This document shows, piece by piece, positions 35,436 through 47,000 of a stretch of 64,000 nt of DNA. Below the pieces are notes generated by a model, which worked only from the letters and a program-made list of their open reading frames with translations, was not told where the DNA came from and made no database searches. The stretch covers positions 472,001-536,000 of the forward strand of contig JASPKZ010002335.1 in the NCBI GenBank assembly GCA_030220185.1, given 5' to 3'. The first letter of the stretch is position 1. Each line of letters opens with the position of its first letter. Made by a program: the position numbers and the translations under genes. The stretch comes from Diploptera punctata. Lineage: Eukaryota; Arthropoda; Insecta; Blattodea; Blaberidae.

Positions 35436-36747
35436 TGAAGCAGGATTTTAGTCCAAGATAAAGTTTAATTATACGTCCAGGATAGGGTTCAAGGACAATT
35501 GTTGCACCGGACTAGTTGGGTTCAGGTTTTCAGTAGAACAATGGACTTATATCTCGGGAATCCGCGAGAAAGGATATTCCCTGGGGATAGATAATAGACT
35601 CGGTTTGCTCAATTAAATCGATCGATGCACTTTTATTGTCACTAAGGCTTACACTTGTATTAGACGACGACTTAACAGGAAGTCTGTTGGTGGCTGGGAA
35701 CTTCAACTTGTTATACACTGCACGTGTTTAAACAATTATTTATAACACTGAAAAAAGTGCGTTCTGAGTGATAGTGCCAAAACTTAGGCAAAATGCACTT
35801 CCGGCTGGCGCACAAGCTAGTAGTTATCACTTGGACAAAGTGATGTGCCGTCTCTACTGGCACATTCGCCACTCGCTACTAACTTTCATTTTCGCTTACG
35901 CAAAGCGATGTGCCACTCAGCTGGCACATTCGCCATTCGCAACTAACTTAATTATTGCTAAGTAAGAATATTTATTATTTCTGAGTGGGCCGGCATCCGT
36001 CCCTTCCACCAAAAGTCTTAGCGTCTCACAAAAGTTCATATGTTACAACAATTTTGATTTGTAGTCATGTCTTGAGGGCGTTGTCGGGGATGTTAAACTT
36101 AAGCGTTTGTGGTCTCGTCCCCTCCCTTTAAATTAGTTGCATCCTAATATCAAATTTCCAGGGTTGACAATATGAGAGTAATATTTACTAGGGCGGATTT
36201 CGTTTACTCGGCATCTACCTTATGCCGCCAAAGAAGACACCTGCTGTTAGCGACATGTTCTAGTTAAAATTGGCTTGGGGACAACTCTTTCCATAGTTTA
36301 TCTAGGAAAACCCGATTGATTGTTTACAACTGCCTAGCTTTTTGTATGAAGTTTTGGATTTAGCTATTGTTATAACTATTTAATAATGGCACAGTCTTGT
36401 CAGTCCCTTCTACAAAGGAAACTGCAGACTGTTTCCCCATTGTATAAGGGCTTATCATCCCATTGTATGATGTTTACCAGTATGGTTCACCACAATAGCT
36501 AGAGTTCAGATCTATGACCGAGCGCTAATCACTTGGTACTAGTGTTTTATTTATTGCATATGAAATTGTTTTGTGGTAGGTTATATCATTTTGAATTTGT
36601 TACCAATGAATTCCGATTTTAATTCCATTTCATTTGAATATAAATATGCCCTACTTCTGATAATAATTACAAGTTAATAAATTATTCACCCTTAATAAAA
36701 GTCCTTATTTTTCTGTGTAAAGGAGGCTTAGTGAATGACTGGGTGCA
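35436..36747 (-). repeat. 3' LTR (copy A)
   Basis: Starts TGAAGCAGGATTTTAG (plus strand) and ends GACTGGGTGCA. It matches copy B end to end. An internal duplicated segment (GATGTGCC...CTGGCACATTCGCCA...CGC-ACTAACTT) appears twice at 35835-35955. Small frames such as 35530-35718 repeat in copy B and are not genes. Confidence 0.85.
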
Positions 36748-37683
36748 AATGCCCGCTTAGAATTTAAGTAGTTTTGAGGATTCGAAATTAAATAATTGAG
36801 AAGCACTCTCGTTTTTGTTACATAATTTTTTTTTTCCCTTTGTCTGTAATTCTGGTGTGGACGCCATCATGAACTTCCAAGCCTACCTGTTTTGTTGTGG
36901 ACTGGGTGGTTGACTACATATTTGAAGTCTCATGACAAAGGACAATACGTCATCAATGTTTGTAAACATACACTCTTTTATTAGTCATTCAAAATATCTC
37001 TGCAGGTGGAAGAATTAGGAAGCTCTGTTTGTTGCTACACGTGACGTCATATAAGGCAGTATATACTGTCAGCGGCCCACGTCCCATTCCCCTCTGCGCT
37101 CGTAGATAGCAGTGTCACGTGTTCTATTCCCACATAAACACGACTGCAGTGCCCTCCGTCAACAACTGCGCTTACTCCTTAAACGGGTAATACCAAAATG
37201 TGTCTTTCATCCCTGGTGTTGACAAACAAGTTTATCTATACTATGAAATCTTCTTTCCTGAAACAATACAACTATAACACAAATACATGTATATACCCTT
37301 TACCTACAAATTGATGCTTATCATATTGGTTAGTGTCTGAAAATCACACTGTCTTTACTATGTGTATTATTTATTCATCTTTTAACACTACGCGGTGTTA
37401 TTAATGACAGCACTTATTGATTATATAAATTTCGCAGCACTTTTTTTTTTTCACTTTGCTTTTCATGTTGTCACACTCACAATATCTTCACTGTTTCGTG
37501 AAATTTACTATCTTAGCCTAATTTTATTTACAATAGGTATACATGGCATTGATCGGTACTGTAGCCAGTCATTTATTTTTTTTCAATATACTTCGATTAT
37601 GGATTTGATTATAATTTTAAAAAATCTATTAGATAAAATAAAATATATTATTGGTGGATCTGTGCACCTAATACATTGTGTTA

Positions 37684-37761
<78 letters not shown>

Positions 37762-38054
37762 TATTATTATCGGTATCTTATTTTCATGTTTTCAGGACAT
37801 ACAATGTCCAAGCTATTCATTTGACAAAATAATAAAATCATTATTTATTTCCCATTCACATAGGTATATGTGTGCTTTACAATATATTTATTTGTATAAG
37901 GGATTTACTTTGAAGCAATAAGTGTTTTTAAACTACCGACTCGTTTAGAAATCGTCATTCGCATTTTCAATATCTTTTACATATCTTGTGTCATATTATT
38001 TGACATTCATAGGCGCCCCGCCATCATATATTATTAATATTAATATTCTCGATA
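36748..38054. other. 3' non-coding interior of the LTR element
   Basis: Adjacent to the 3' LTR the minus strand has AAGCGGGCATT, a possible degenerate polypurine tract. No coding sequence is recognised in the rest. The longest frame (37395-37832) is a microsatellite artefact. Confidence 0.45.
37684..37770. repeat. (TTA)n microsatellite
   Basis: About 85 bp of TTA units, the longest simple repeat in the window. Confidence 0.9.
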
Positions 38055-38058
38055 TATT
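38055..38058. repeat. Target duplication TATT, left
   Basis: Abuts the DNA transposon left end; matches 40312-40315. Confidence 0.55.
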
Positions 38059-40311
38059 ACACTGGGGAACAGTGATTTTGGTGCCTTAATGTTTTCACCT
38101 ATTTATGGGTATATTTGGGTCACTGATTCCAAAGATGATTTCAGTTTCGTCCTATCAGCTCTAGTTTTTGAGATAGAGTTTATTCAAATTATATACCAGT
38201 TCAAAAATACTGGTCCACATATACAACTATATTACTCGCATACAATTAAATACAAAAGAACAAATACTTTCTTTTTCATGAAACAACTGTATCTATATAA
38301 CTACCATAATTTATTTACACATTAGTCTCGTTAGAATCATTAATTTTCCTCCATCAGGTCGCAGAAATCCCCGTTTCTGTGATTTCCTCCGATGCAATGA
38401 TCTTGGACATTCTCGGTGGATGCTCCAACAGTAGTCCGCCATCATATGTATATCCCACCGTCCACGATACCTTTCTTCCATTGTACTTAATTCCTGGTGA
38501 AAACGCTCACCCTGTTCCTCACTTACATCTCCAAGATTGTCTGGAAATCGATCCAAATGACTGTGTAGGTAGTGTAATTTGATGCTCATGTTACAACCTA
38601 GTGCACAAAAAGCAGTGAGCATATTCTCCACTAGTTCATCACTATTAGGAGACTTATAGTTTCCAAGGAAATTCTTCACTACCATACAGAACGAAGACCA
38701 TGCGGCTGCTTCAGTATCATTCATTGAGTCTTGAAATTGATGGTCATTAATAAGTTGGCGGATTTGTGGTCCATCCAATATACCTGCTTTTATTTTTTCC
38801 TTACTCAGTGCAGGAAATTTTGTACATATGTAGCCAAAACATGTTCCATCTCTATTCAACGCCTTGATGAACTGTTTCATTAAACCAAGTTTAATATGCA
38901 GTGGTGGCAAGATGATGATGTTCTGTCAACCAAAGGTTCTGCAACGATGTTTTTTTCTCCAACGGTCATGCTTTCTCTAAGAGGCCAATGCCTTCTCACC
39001 CAATGTTGATCTTTGGCTCTAGAGTCCCATAAACATATAAAGCATGGGTATTTGGTGTACCCACCTTGTTGTCCTAGAAGAAAATTCACCATCTTGAGAT
39101 CGACACACATTACCCATTGGTGATCACGGTAAGAGATCTTCTCTAGCACTGTAGCTATTGTATGTTGATTTTCACGCATAGAAACTGAGTGACCAATTGG
39201 GATTGACCTGTATATGTTCCCATTATGCAAAAGAACACATTTTAGGCTGCGTTTGGAGCTATCTATAAATAACCGCCATTCACTTGGTGTGTATTTTCTT
39301 ACACCCAGCTTCATTAACAGTCCTTCAACATTCATACAAAAAACAAATTGATTTTCTACTGTGAAGAATGGCAGGAAGTCTGTTTCTCTTTTGCGATAGA
39401 CTGTGACCTTTGTTCCCGGTAACAGACATTGTTTCTCTGCCAGCCTGGAAGCTAACAACTCAGATGACTTCTTTGGAAGACTTAGATCCCTTATGAGGTC
39501 GTTCAGTTCCGCTTGACTAAAACCGGATGAAACTGATGAAGGTCCTGGGAAATCGCTGTCATTTCCCTCAGAATAGCTTTCAGTTGAATCATCCTCTTCT
39601 TCTGGTGACTCTGGAAGACTGGTAAAAATTGGAACAGGTATCTCCTCTGAATGTGGAACAGGGCGTCTTGCGGAGCGTAGATTGGGATATACCCATCTAT
39701 TCCGGTTTTTGCTATTGATGCCCTTTACATTGACTGAACAAAAATAGCAGTCATCACTATGGTTAATTTGTTCTCGCCAGATCATTGGTTCCCCAAATTT
39801 CAAGCATTTCCGTTTCCCATTTGTCCATTGTCGTAGATGCTCTGTGCACGTTTTACATACAATGTGAGGTGCCCAAGGCTTATCTTGATCTCCCAGTTGT
39901 ACTTTGAAATAGGCCAAATAAGCTCTTCTTACAAAGTCAGTTATAGGTTTTCTTTGTTGAGTGAATGTGTACTCCCCACAGATGAAACAAAACACATCAG
40001 GATTATTCACACATTTTCTTCGTGTTGAAGCCATGTCAGTCTAGAAAAAGGATAAACAATTGTCAAATTAGTAAAATTACATATGCAAACGGCAACAACA
40101 ACATGAATATAACTTGGATTAAATCAATTAGTATTATGCAAACAATCGATTTACAATGGTGGTACATAAGAGCAGTATCATCAATATCTTGCAAACTAGA
40201 GCTGCTGCAACAAAATGGATGACATTTTTGGAATCAGCAGTGCCGAAATACCCAGAATCAGGTGAAAAATTTCAGGCACCAAGAAAAAATATTTTTTTTG
40301 TTCCCCAGTGT
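38059..40311 (-). mobile_element. DNA transposon with ACACTGGGGAACA inverted ends
   Basis: Left end ACACTGGGGAACA then TTGGTGCCT then TTTTCACC. The right end, reverse complemented, gives ACACTGGGGAACA, TTGGTGCCT and TTTCACC in the same order, with an A/T-rich expansion between the first two blocks. Flanks are TATT on both sides. The single gene 38311-40034 fills the element. The 4-bp target duplication fits superfamilies such as Sola or Chapaev among others, but I cannot assign it. It is nested within the LTR element and so is younger than that insertion. Confidence 0.75.
38311..40034 (-). CDS. Uncharacterised transposase-like protein, one frameshift
   Basis: The N-terminal frame 40034-38880 (384 codons, start MASTRRKCVNNPDVFC) and the C-terminal frame 38910-38311 are joined by a one-base deletion near 38922-38925; both frames are otherwise free of stops. 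The N-terminus has a C4-type zinc-binding pattern (VFCFICGEYTF at ~14-24, HIVCKTCTEHLRQW at ~58-71, then DDCYFC at ~94-99). An acidic Ser-rich linker (~145-170) follows. The core includes WVMCVDLKMVNFLLGQQGGY and YPCFICLWDSRAKD (~310-345), whose acidic residues are candidates for catalysis. The C-terminal half contains LHIKLGLMKQFIKALN and EEQGERFHQELSTMEERYRG. I recall similar multicopy proteins in arthropods without an assigned function. Position between inverted repeats makes a transposase role likely. Confidence 0.7.
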
Positions 40312-40315
40312 TATT
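40312..40315. repeat. Target duplication TATT, right
   Basis: Follows the right inverted end; matches 38055-38058. Confidence 0.55.
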
Positions 40316-40630
40316 ATTCACTTTGGGCATTCATTTAAATATGGAATAATTATCCTCGTTACTACGTTTTATCATTTCCTCTGACATCATAAGTATAGGA
40401 TTTAAATCAAGCATAATTAATTCGATAATTTACAGTCGAACAACGTCTATAACATCGCGCGTAAAAATAAAATATATTATATCGAATACAAAGTTTCGCA
40501 CATGTCAGCATCGCTGTCCCCGCAGCGTGATGACCATTTCATCAAACATTATATCATCATTAGTAAAAAGACATCCTTTGTCAGCAGCGCTTACCTGTCA
40601 GCGTTGATGACCTTCACGAAATATTTATCA

Positions 40631-41350
40631 TAAGTAATGCCACGAGTGATTTCCAAATTATCGATAAATTCACGACTCACGAAGTGAGGAGTGAATTTAT
40701 CTAGAGAATTTGGAAATCAAGAGTGGCATTTGTTAGGACTATTTAACGAATAAAATTAAGCTGTTTACTCACAAATCATTATTTAACTATAGTTATTTTA
40801 AAATATTTATATATTTAATGTAAACGGCGATGTTTGAAAACAAATGAGAAACGATAGGTACGCTTCTACTGCTTCTTTTGTTTATCACTGCAACCAGATC
40901 ATACTATTTATTGCCAAAGGAACGCAATATTGTAAGAATGCTCTCTAGTGGAGAAAAAATGAAACACATCAATCTGTATATTAATTCATTTTTGATGTCG
41001 TATGATGTAAATATGACAATTATATTTTTCTCGATTATTACCTGGGAAAAAATACATTTAAGAAAGTGCAAACAGTGGTTTCTTTTTTGGTGGTATAATC
41101 AATTGCTACAAATGTTGACATGTAAGCACTATTATATACAATCTGGTAGCCGTATTTGTTATAGGCTCAGTCACTGCAAAATAACGGTCAGACCTGTTCA
41201 GAATATTAAAAAGGAGGAGCTTTGTTTAATATATGATAATCCTAACACTGATAAATATTTCGTGAAACACGACTCTGATTGGTTGTAAAACAGAAATAAT
41301 TGAAACGTGATTGGTCATTGACTCCCATTTGGGGCATGAGTTAAATAGTC
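40631..41350 (+). mobile_element. Hairpin-ended repeat (HP), copy 1
   Basis: One end is a near-perfect inverted pair: AATGCCACGAGTGATTTCC (40637 onward) against GGAAATCAAGAGTGGCATT (40710-40730). The other end reads GATTGGTCATTGACTCCCAT then GGGGCATGAGTTAAATAG. Copies at 48014-48723 (reversed), 51484-52125 and a fragment at 60211-60330 define a ~0.7 kb family. The 136-codon frame at 40878-41288 is not conserved in the other copies, so no gene is claimed. Confidence 0.75.
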
Positions 41351-42506
41351 ATCATAATTAATCAATATCTCTCATTAGAATAAGCAATATCGGGTCTCTA
41401 TGCCCGCAAATATTACTTCAATAACACGTCGTACACGCATAAGTAAGGTGACTTCTCGAGTCGCCATATCATAATAATCAAACCTTGTATATATATTAAT
41501 AAACGATTTTACGCGCTTTATCGCTTCATTCTGTCTTTCGACTCTCAATTACAACTTCATAATTCTTAAATACGTTGTTGCATATACTTAATGCCATTAG
41601 TTATAATCATCGTTGTCCTTAACGAGGATCCTTTTAATAAAATAAGTAAATGAAATATATTCAATGTACTTTGCTTGATATTTGGCGTTGGCCTATCTCG
41701 TTGTCGTTTTATTTATCAAGATTTCAAGATTTAAGATATAGTTAATCATAATATTGAAAATATTTAGCGTTCTCAACTCGATTGCGTCGGCAATGCTACC
41801 TTTATACATAAAATTTAAATTCAAAATATTTAAATATATCCCTAGATTATTGTTATCGTAAACGGCGTTTAATTATTTTTGTTTAATATTTAATGTTCAC
41901 AGATCCACTTGGTCCGAACTTTTAATGAAATACATTTTCTTCCCAGTCCATTTATCGTGAGACAGTATTATAGGTTGTATGCTAATTGTTATGCATATAG
42001 TTACATTAAAAATTGCATATATGTCTTAAAGTGACCACTTATTTTCTTATCAAGTCATAATATTATCATAAGAAATTTGATTTGTCAATAAACGTGTGCC
42101 CGCCACTAGTTTTTTAAGGCGTTATAATGGCTTTATTTAATATTTTGAATTAATATCAGTTTTCATAATTCATTATCTTACAACGTTCATGCAAGAAACT
42201 AACATTTATATTCGTACTCTTCATGTATTCTACATCATTTCTTCATTTTACTACTCACTTCTATTTTTTCTTATTGTTATATAATAATGTCTCCGATTCC
42301 TTTTGTTATGTCCTGGGTTCGATTCCGATGACTGTCTATATGTACTTGATCAGTTATTGAGTCTGATTTCATTTTCGTGCTCGTGCATAATTACTAGGCT
42401 CTTATCGAAATTATCTAAATTATTTAATCTTCTATTTGTCTCAATACCATAAATTCCGGGAACTATACCATAATTTTCTACAATTCTAACTTTATTATTT
42501 ATTACA
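41351..42506. other. Non-coding interior of the LTR element
   Basis: AT-rich with no RT, protease or integrase motif in any frame I could read. A B-box-like GGGTTCGATTCC near 42310 hints at a SINE remnant. Confidence 0.45.
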
Positions 42507-43360
42507 TCATTCTGAGATTCGCCCACTGTGACAGACTCTATCTAGATCCTTCGTGATCACCATGCTTGCAAGAATATTTTTTGCAATCACTTTGATCGAC
42601 GGTTTGTCTCTACCATGTATTTTTATGGACCAAGGATTGTCTGCTTCCATGTCTACAAGGTACTTTAAATACTCATTCTTTACTTTCGAGTTATTGGTTT
42701 TCTTGTATCTAATACACCGTTCGTCTACCTGTATATCATTCAATTTGTTTTCGGTTTGCCTGGCTACCTGGAAACTTTTAATGCACTGACACTTGTACAA
42801 CCTTTCCTTGTTACTTCAGACATTCCTTGCTTCATAATTACATCAGATTTTTCACATGTATTGTCATTCATACTCTCACTCATAGACCCTGATTCATTCA
42901 ATTCTATTCCCTCATTTATATTTTCTTCCCCTATTTTACTATCTTTATCTTTTTCCTCTATTAATGTTTCTCCCTTATTTATTTCTATTTCCACTCTTAT
43001 ATTATCCCTGGATTGGGTAATTTCTTCCTCTTTTTGCTCAATTTTATCTATTTCCTGACTATATTGGGCAATTTATTCTAGTTCCCCGCGTTTCCCCTCC
43101 ACTTTCTCCTGTGAAGCTGTGATGCTGTTGTCGGTTTTATTCATGACCCTATTTCCTACTTGTTCTAGTCCTGTCCTAATTTCAATTTTTATTGTTTCAA
43201 CTATCTCTTTAGTTTTTTCATACAATTCCTTCATTTCATGCATCCTTTCAAGTTTGGATTTTTCATACAATTCCTTATTTTCCTGATTGATATCCTTCCT
43301 CATTTCTAATAATAACTCCATAATTGTGTTGAAATTGTCTGGGTTTATATTTCCCTCCAT
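42507..43360 (-). pseudogene. Gag-like ORF of the LTR element, broken
   Basis: The minus-strand frame starts at 43360 (MEGNINPDNFNTIMELLLEM) and is rich in Glu/Lys heptads, predicting a long coiled coil like the N-terminus of many Ty3/gypsy Gag proteins. A stop at 43073-43075 is followed in the same frame by acidic sequence to 42764. A shifted frame 42800-42507 continues with DMEADNPWSIKIHGRDKPSI. No CCHC zinc knuckle is seen. Assignment rests on position just after the 5' LTR and coiled-coil character, not on a conserved capsid motif. Confidence 0.5.
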
Positions 43361-43751
43361 TTTTATTTATTTCTAACTCCTTTCCCTTGTTTATTTCCTA
43401 CTTTGTCTCCTAATATATCCACTATCCTTTTCCTTATTAATTCTATTTTTATTCTATTCACTTCTTTTACTTTTCTTCCATTCTCCATCCATCCTTCCAT
43501 AGACATGCACACTTGTCAATTCGACACATATTATTATATATTTTTTTATCAATAAATGTTGGATACATTTTAAAATAAATTTATTTTCACTGATACCTTT
43601 CGATGTCTTCTATTATTCCGTACTGTCATCGCTGAGGTCAACTGGTTGCCATCTTTTTTCCCCAGGTCTTCTTCCTCACGTTCGTGGGATATTCACTACT
43701 GGAACATGCCGTTCCACTCTTCATTTGACGGTTGCTCAGCAGTTTCTCGAA

Positions 43752-43771
43752 GCTCCGCAGTTGGGCCGCCA
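43752..43771 (-). other. Primer-binding-like site
   Basis: Directly next to the LTR end the minus strand reads TGGCGGCCCAACTGCGGAGC. It resembles the TGGCGCCCAACG..GGGGC site complementary to a tRNA 3' end used by many retroelements, with a one-base insertion. Confidence 0.5.
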
Positions 43772-45079
43772 TGTTAAACAGGATTTTAGTCCAAGATAAA
43801 GTTTAATTATACGCCCAGGATAGGGTTCAAGGACAATTGTTGCACCGGACTAGTTGGGTTCAGGTTTTCGGTAGAACAATGGACTTATATCTCGGGAATC
43901 CGCGAGAAAGGATATTCCCTGGGGATAGATAATAGACTCGGTTTGCTCAATTAAATCGATCGATGCACTTTTATTGTCACTAAGGCTTACACTTGTATTA
44001 GACGACGACTTAACACGAAGTCTGTTGGTGGCTGGGAACTTACACTTGTTATACACTGCACGTGTTTAAACAATTATTTATAACACTGAAAAAGTGCGCT
44101 CTGAGTGATAGCGCAGAAACTTAGACAAAATGCGCTTCCGGCTGGCGCACAAGCTAGTAGTTATCACTTGGACAAAGTGATGTGCCGTCTCTACTGGCAC
44201 ATTCGCCATTCGCTACTAACTTTGATTTTCGCTTATACAAAGCGATGTGCCAATCAGCTGGCACATTCGCCACTCGCAACTAACTTAATTTTTGCTAAGT
44301 AAGAATATTTATTATTTCTGAGTGGGCTGGCATCCGCCCCTTCCACCAAAAGTCTTAGCGTCTCACAAAAGTTCATATGTTACAACAATTTTGATTTGTA
44401 GTCATGTCTTGAGGGCGTTGTCGGGGATGTTAAACTTAAGCGTTTGTGGTCTCGTCCCCTCCCTTTAAATTAGTTGCATCCTAATATCAAATCTCCAGGG
44501 TTGACGATATGAGAGTAATATTTACTAGGGCGGATTTCGTTTACTCGGCATCTACCTTATGCCGCCAAAGAAGACACCTGCTGTTAGCGACATGTTCTAG
44601 TTAAAATTGGCTTGGGGACAAATCTTTCCATAGTTTATCTAGGAAAACCCGATTGATTGTTTGCAACTGCCCAGCCTTTTGTATGAAGTTTTGGATTTAG
44701 CTATTGTTATAACTATTTAATAATGGCACAGTCTTGTAAGTCCCTTCTAGAAAGGAAACTGCAGACTTTTTCCCCATTGTATAAGGGCTTACCATCCCAT
44801 TGTATGATTTTACCAGTATGGTTCACCACAATAGCTAAAGTTCAGGTCTATGACCGAGCGCTAATCACTTGGTACTAGTGTTTTATTTATTGCATATGAA
44901 ATTGTTTTATGGTAGGTTATATCATTTTGATTTTATTACCAATGAATTCCTATTTCAATTCCATTTCATTTGAATATAAATATGCCCTACTTCTGATAAT
45001 AATTACTAATAAATTATTCACCCTTAATAAAAGTCCTTATTTTTCTGTGTAAAGGAGGCTGAGTGAATGACTGGGTGCA
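43772..45079 (-). repeat. 5' LTR (copy B)
   Basis: Starts TGTTAAACAGGATTTTAG and ends GACTGGGTGCA (plus strand). In minus orientation there is a TATAAATA box (44082-44075), an initiator-like GCAGTGT about 25 bp downstream (44058-44055) and an AATAAA signal (43975-43970), giving a coherent U3-R-U5 layout. Confidence 0.85.
44055..44082 (-). promoter_or_regulatory. LTR core promoter (TATA box and initiator)
   Basis: Minus-strand TATAAATA followed at ordinary spacing by an arthropod-type CAGT initiator. The AATAAA signal lies ~85 bp further downstream. Inferred from motif and spacing only. Confidence 0.5.
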
Positions 45080-45083
45080 ACTA
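45080..45083. repeat. Target duplication ACTA, right
   Basis: Immediately follows the 5' LTR end (45079) and matches 35432-35435. Confidence 0.7.
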
Positions 45084-46654
45084 TAAGTGTAACTCTTTGT
45101 TTAAAATATTTTGGAAACGTAATTTTTTGAAGTGAATTTTATACTAAGATTCCCTATTTTCCATATTTCTAATTCATAGTATGTAACTTTTTTATGTGAA
45201 TTTTATACTAAGGTTCTCTATTTTCCATATTTCTAATTCATAGTACCTGTCTTTGGAATATTTTCAAAACGATTTTTATATATTGCTTTACAGAAAATAA
45301 TTATTTTGCTAAGAACGTACATAACAGTGAAACATGTTAAAATATTTTGATAATGTTCAATTATGTTTCAGGCTGAAATAATAGATTGTGTGGAACAACA
45401 AGAGACTAATTTGCATTGTGTAAAAATCACAGAGAAGAAATCTGTATGCACTGTGCATGGAATATTGTAGGAATAAAGGTCATACTTAAAAAGAAAATGA
45501 TAATAAAAACTATTATTTAATAATCACATAAAGGAAAACTATAAATTAGTAATCATAGTTACAGCAATATACTAATTAATTATTCCATAAGATAGGAAAT
45601 ATATAAGCACACTTAAATATACTAATTAGTCATACTTAAAATCCATACCAAGGGCTTTTAGGAAATAAAAGAAACGAGTAGAATTTTATAATAAAATTAT
45701 CCTGGAATCAATGTGGTTGTCGAAACCTGTCGCAACAACACCAGGATGTAGTTTCAAAAATACCAACATGTTTTGACAGAAAAACCAGAGATTTCCAATT
45801 AGGTAAAAGTTTAGAAAGTTAAGTTTGGAAAGTTTAAGGCGAGAGGGAGGTAAAAGTTTAGAAAGTAATTTGGAATTGGAAATAGGAAAGCTGGAAAAAT
45901 CACATATATACTCATACAGTTTAGCCAAAAAGTCTGTCTGGAGGCAGGGACTGAAGTATTCACTACAACTTCCTTTAGGACCATGAATACTTCCCTCTTC
46001 ATGTGTGAGTATAAGTTTTAATTCTCATCACTATGGTGGACCATCAACTTAACTTCAAAACTATAAAGTTTAAGAAAAAACTAAAAATGTTAGATTAATT
46101 TGGTTAAATTTCATTAACTATGAATTAGTAAAATAAGGAGACCAAAAGGTTGAAATAAATAGTTAAAGTTAAAATTAATAATTTTTAAAGGACTAATTAA
46201 CCTACAGTTGACAGTAAGCTCTCTCGTGTTAATAGCTAATTCAAATTCGGCGTGCTCAAACATGGCGATTCACTAGCTTCTTTGCCCATGTTGTTTATAA
46301 TTGTTTATTATTGGATAAGTCTTATGTAATGTTAATATTTATAATAAATGTGTTTTGTTTTATGGTTTTATATATTCGATGTTCAATATGATGTTCCCGT
46401 TTACAGATATTTCCGACATATCCAACGGATGTCCCATTACTTGTGATTATGGCACTTTCACTGTCATGACTGATAGCCTACCACTCGGGCCAAGGTCAAT
46501 TAAAAATATTGAACCATTTTAAAGTAATATCCCTTATGGGACGCTACCTTATGACCTAATATAATCTAGGTCGTAACAAATATACACCTTAGTTCCTACA
46601 TTATTCCATTTTAAAAGATTCCATTTAGGAACTACTATTAACATAAATGATAAC
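45084..46654. other. AT-rich interval with one local tandem duplication
   Basis: 45131-45245 holds two copies of a ~66-bp unit (GTGAATTTTATACTAAG...ATATTTCTAATTCATAGTA). No gene recognised. The frames at 45686-46002 have no domain. Confidence 0.45.
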
Positions 46655-47000
46655 TAACCAGCACTATCGAGCCTGTGGATCCATGGCCATGTTTACATAA
46701 GCTCTCCATACATCCTTACCCTTGCTAATGTTTCCCAATCATATCTTGTATACTTTAATGTAATCATTGTTAATATTATTCTCCCATCTCATTATAGGCC
46801 TGCATACTAACGTGTTCTCAAGTTTCATGCCCTCTTTCATTCCTCATTTGTGGCACATGTCCTGCCAATCAGAGTCTACAAACCTTAACTGTTCTTATTA
46901 CATCTGGTTTCCTATAAAGATCATGTAGCTCACTAATAAGTGTCGTCTCCGTTTGCCTCTCTGTTCATCTCTCTTTGGTCCAAATGAGTGATTAAACAAT
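46655..47000 (-). mobile_element. LINE family B 3' end
   Basis: Plus-strand reading shows CACTATCGAGCCTGTGGATC, ATAAGCTCTCCATACATCC, CACATGTCCTGCCAATCAGA and CTTAACTGTTCTTATTACAT in family order. Diverged and frameless. Confidence 0.7.

Larger units (their letters stand above)
35436..45079 (-). mobile_element. Complete LTR retrotransposon without recognisable pol
   Basis: Two directly repeated ~1.31 kb LTRs (35436-36747 and 43772-45079) flank 7.0 kb and are themselves flanked by ACTA. On the minus strand the order is 5' LTR, primer-binding-like site, gag-like frames (42507-43360), non-coding interior, weak purine stretch, 3' LTR. By eye the LTRs differ at roughly 40-45 positions (~3-4%). Removing the nested DNA transposon and hairpin repeat leaves about 4 kb of interior with no protease, RT, RNase H or integrase motif. 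It is therefore probably a non-autonomous derivative of a Ty3/gypsy-type element mobilised in trans. Confidence 0.8.

Noticed and set aside
35530..35965. Two small frames duplicated almost exactly at 43850-44302
   Set aside because: They lie within the LTRs on opposite strands; duplication is explained by LTR structure, not by genes.
37395..37832. 145-codon frame with a long tyrosine run
   Set aside because: Generated by translation of the (TTA)n microsatellite; flanks show no domain.
40878..41288. 136-codon frame in HP copy 1
   Set aside because: Not open in copies at 48014-48723 and 51484-52125, so not a conserved gene.
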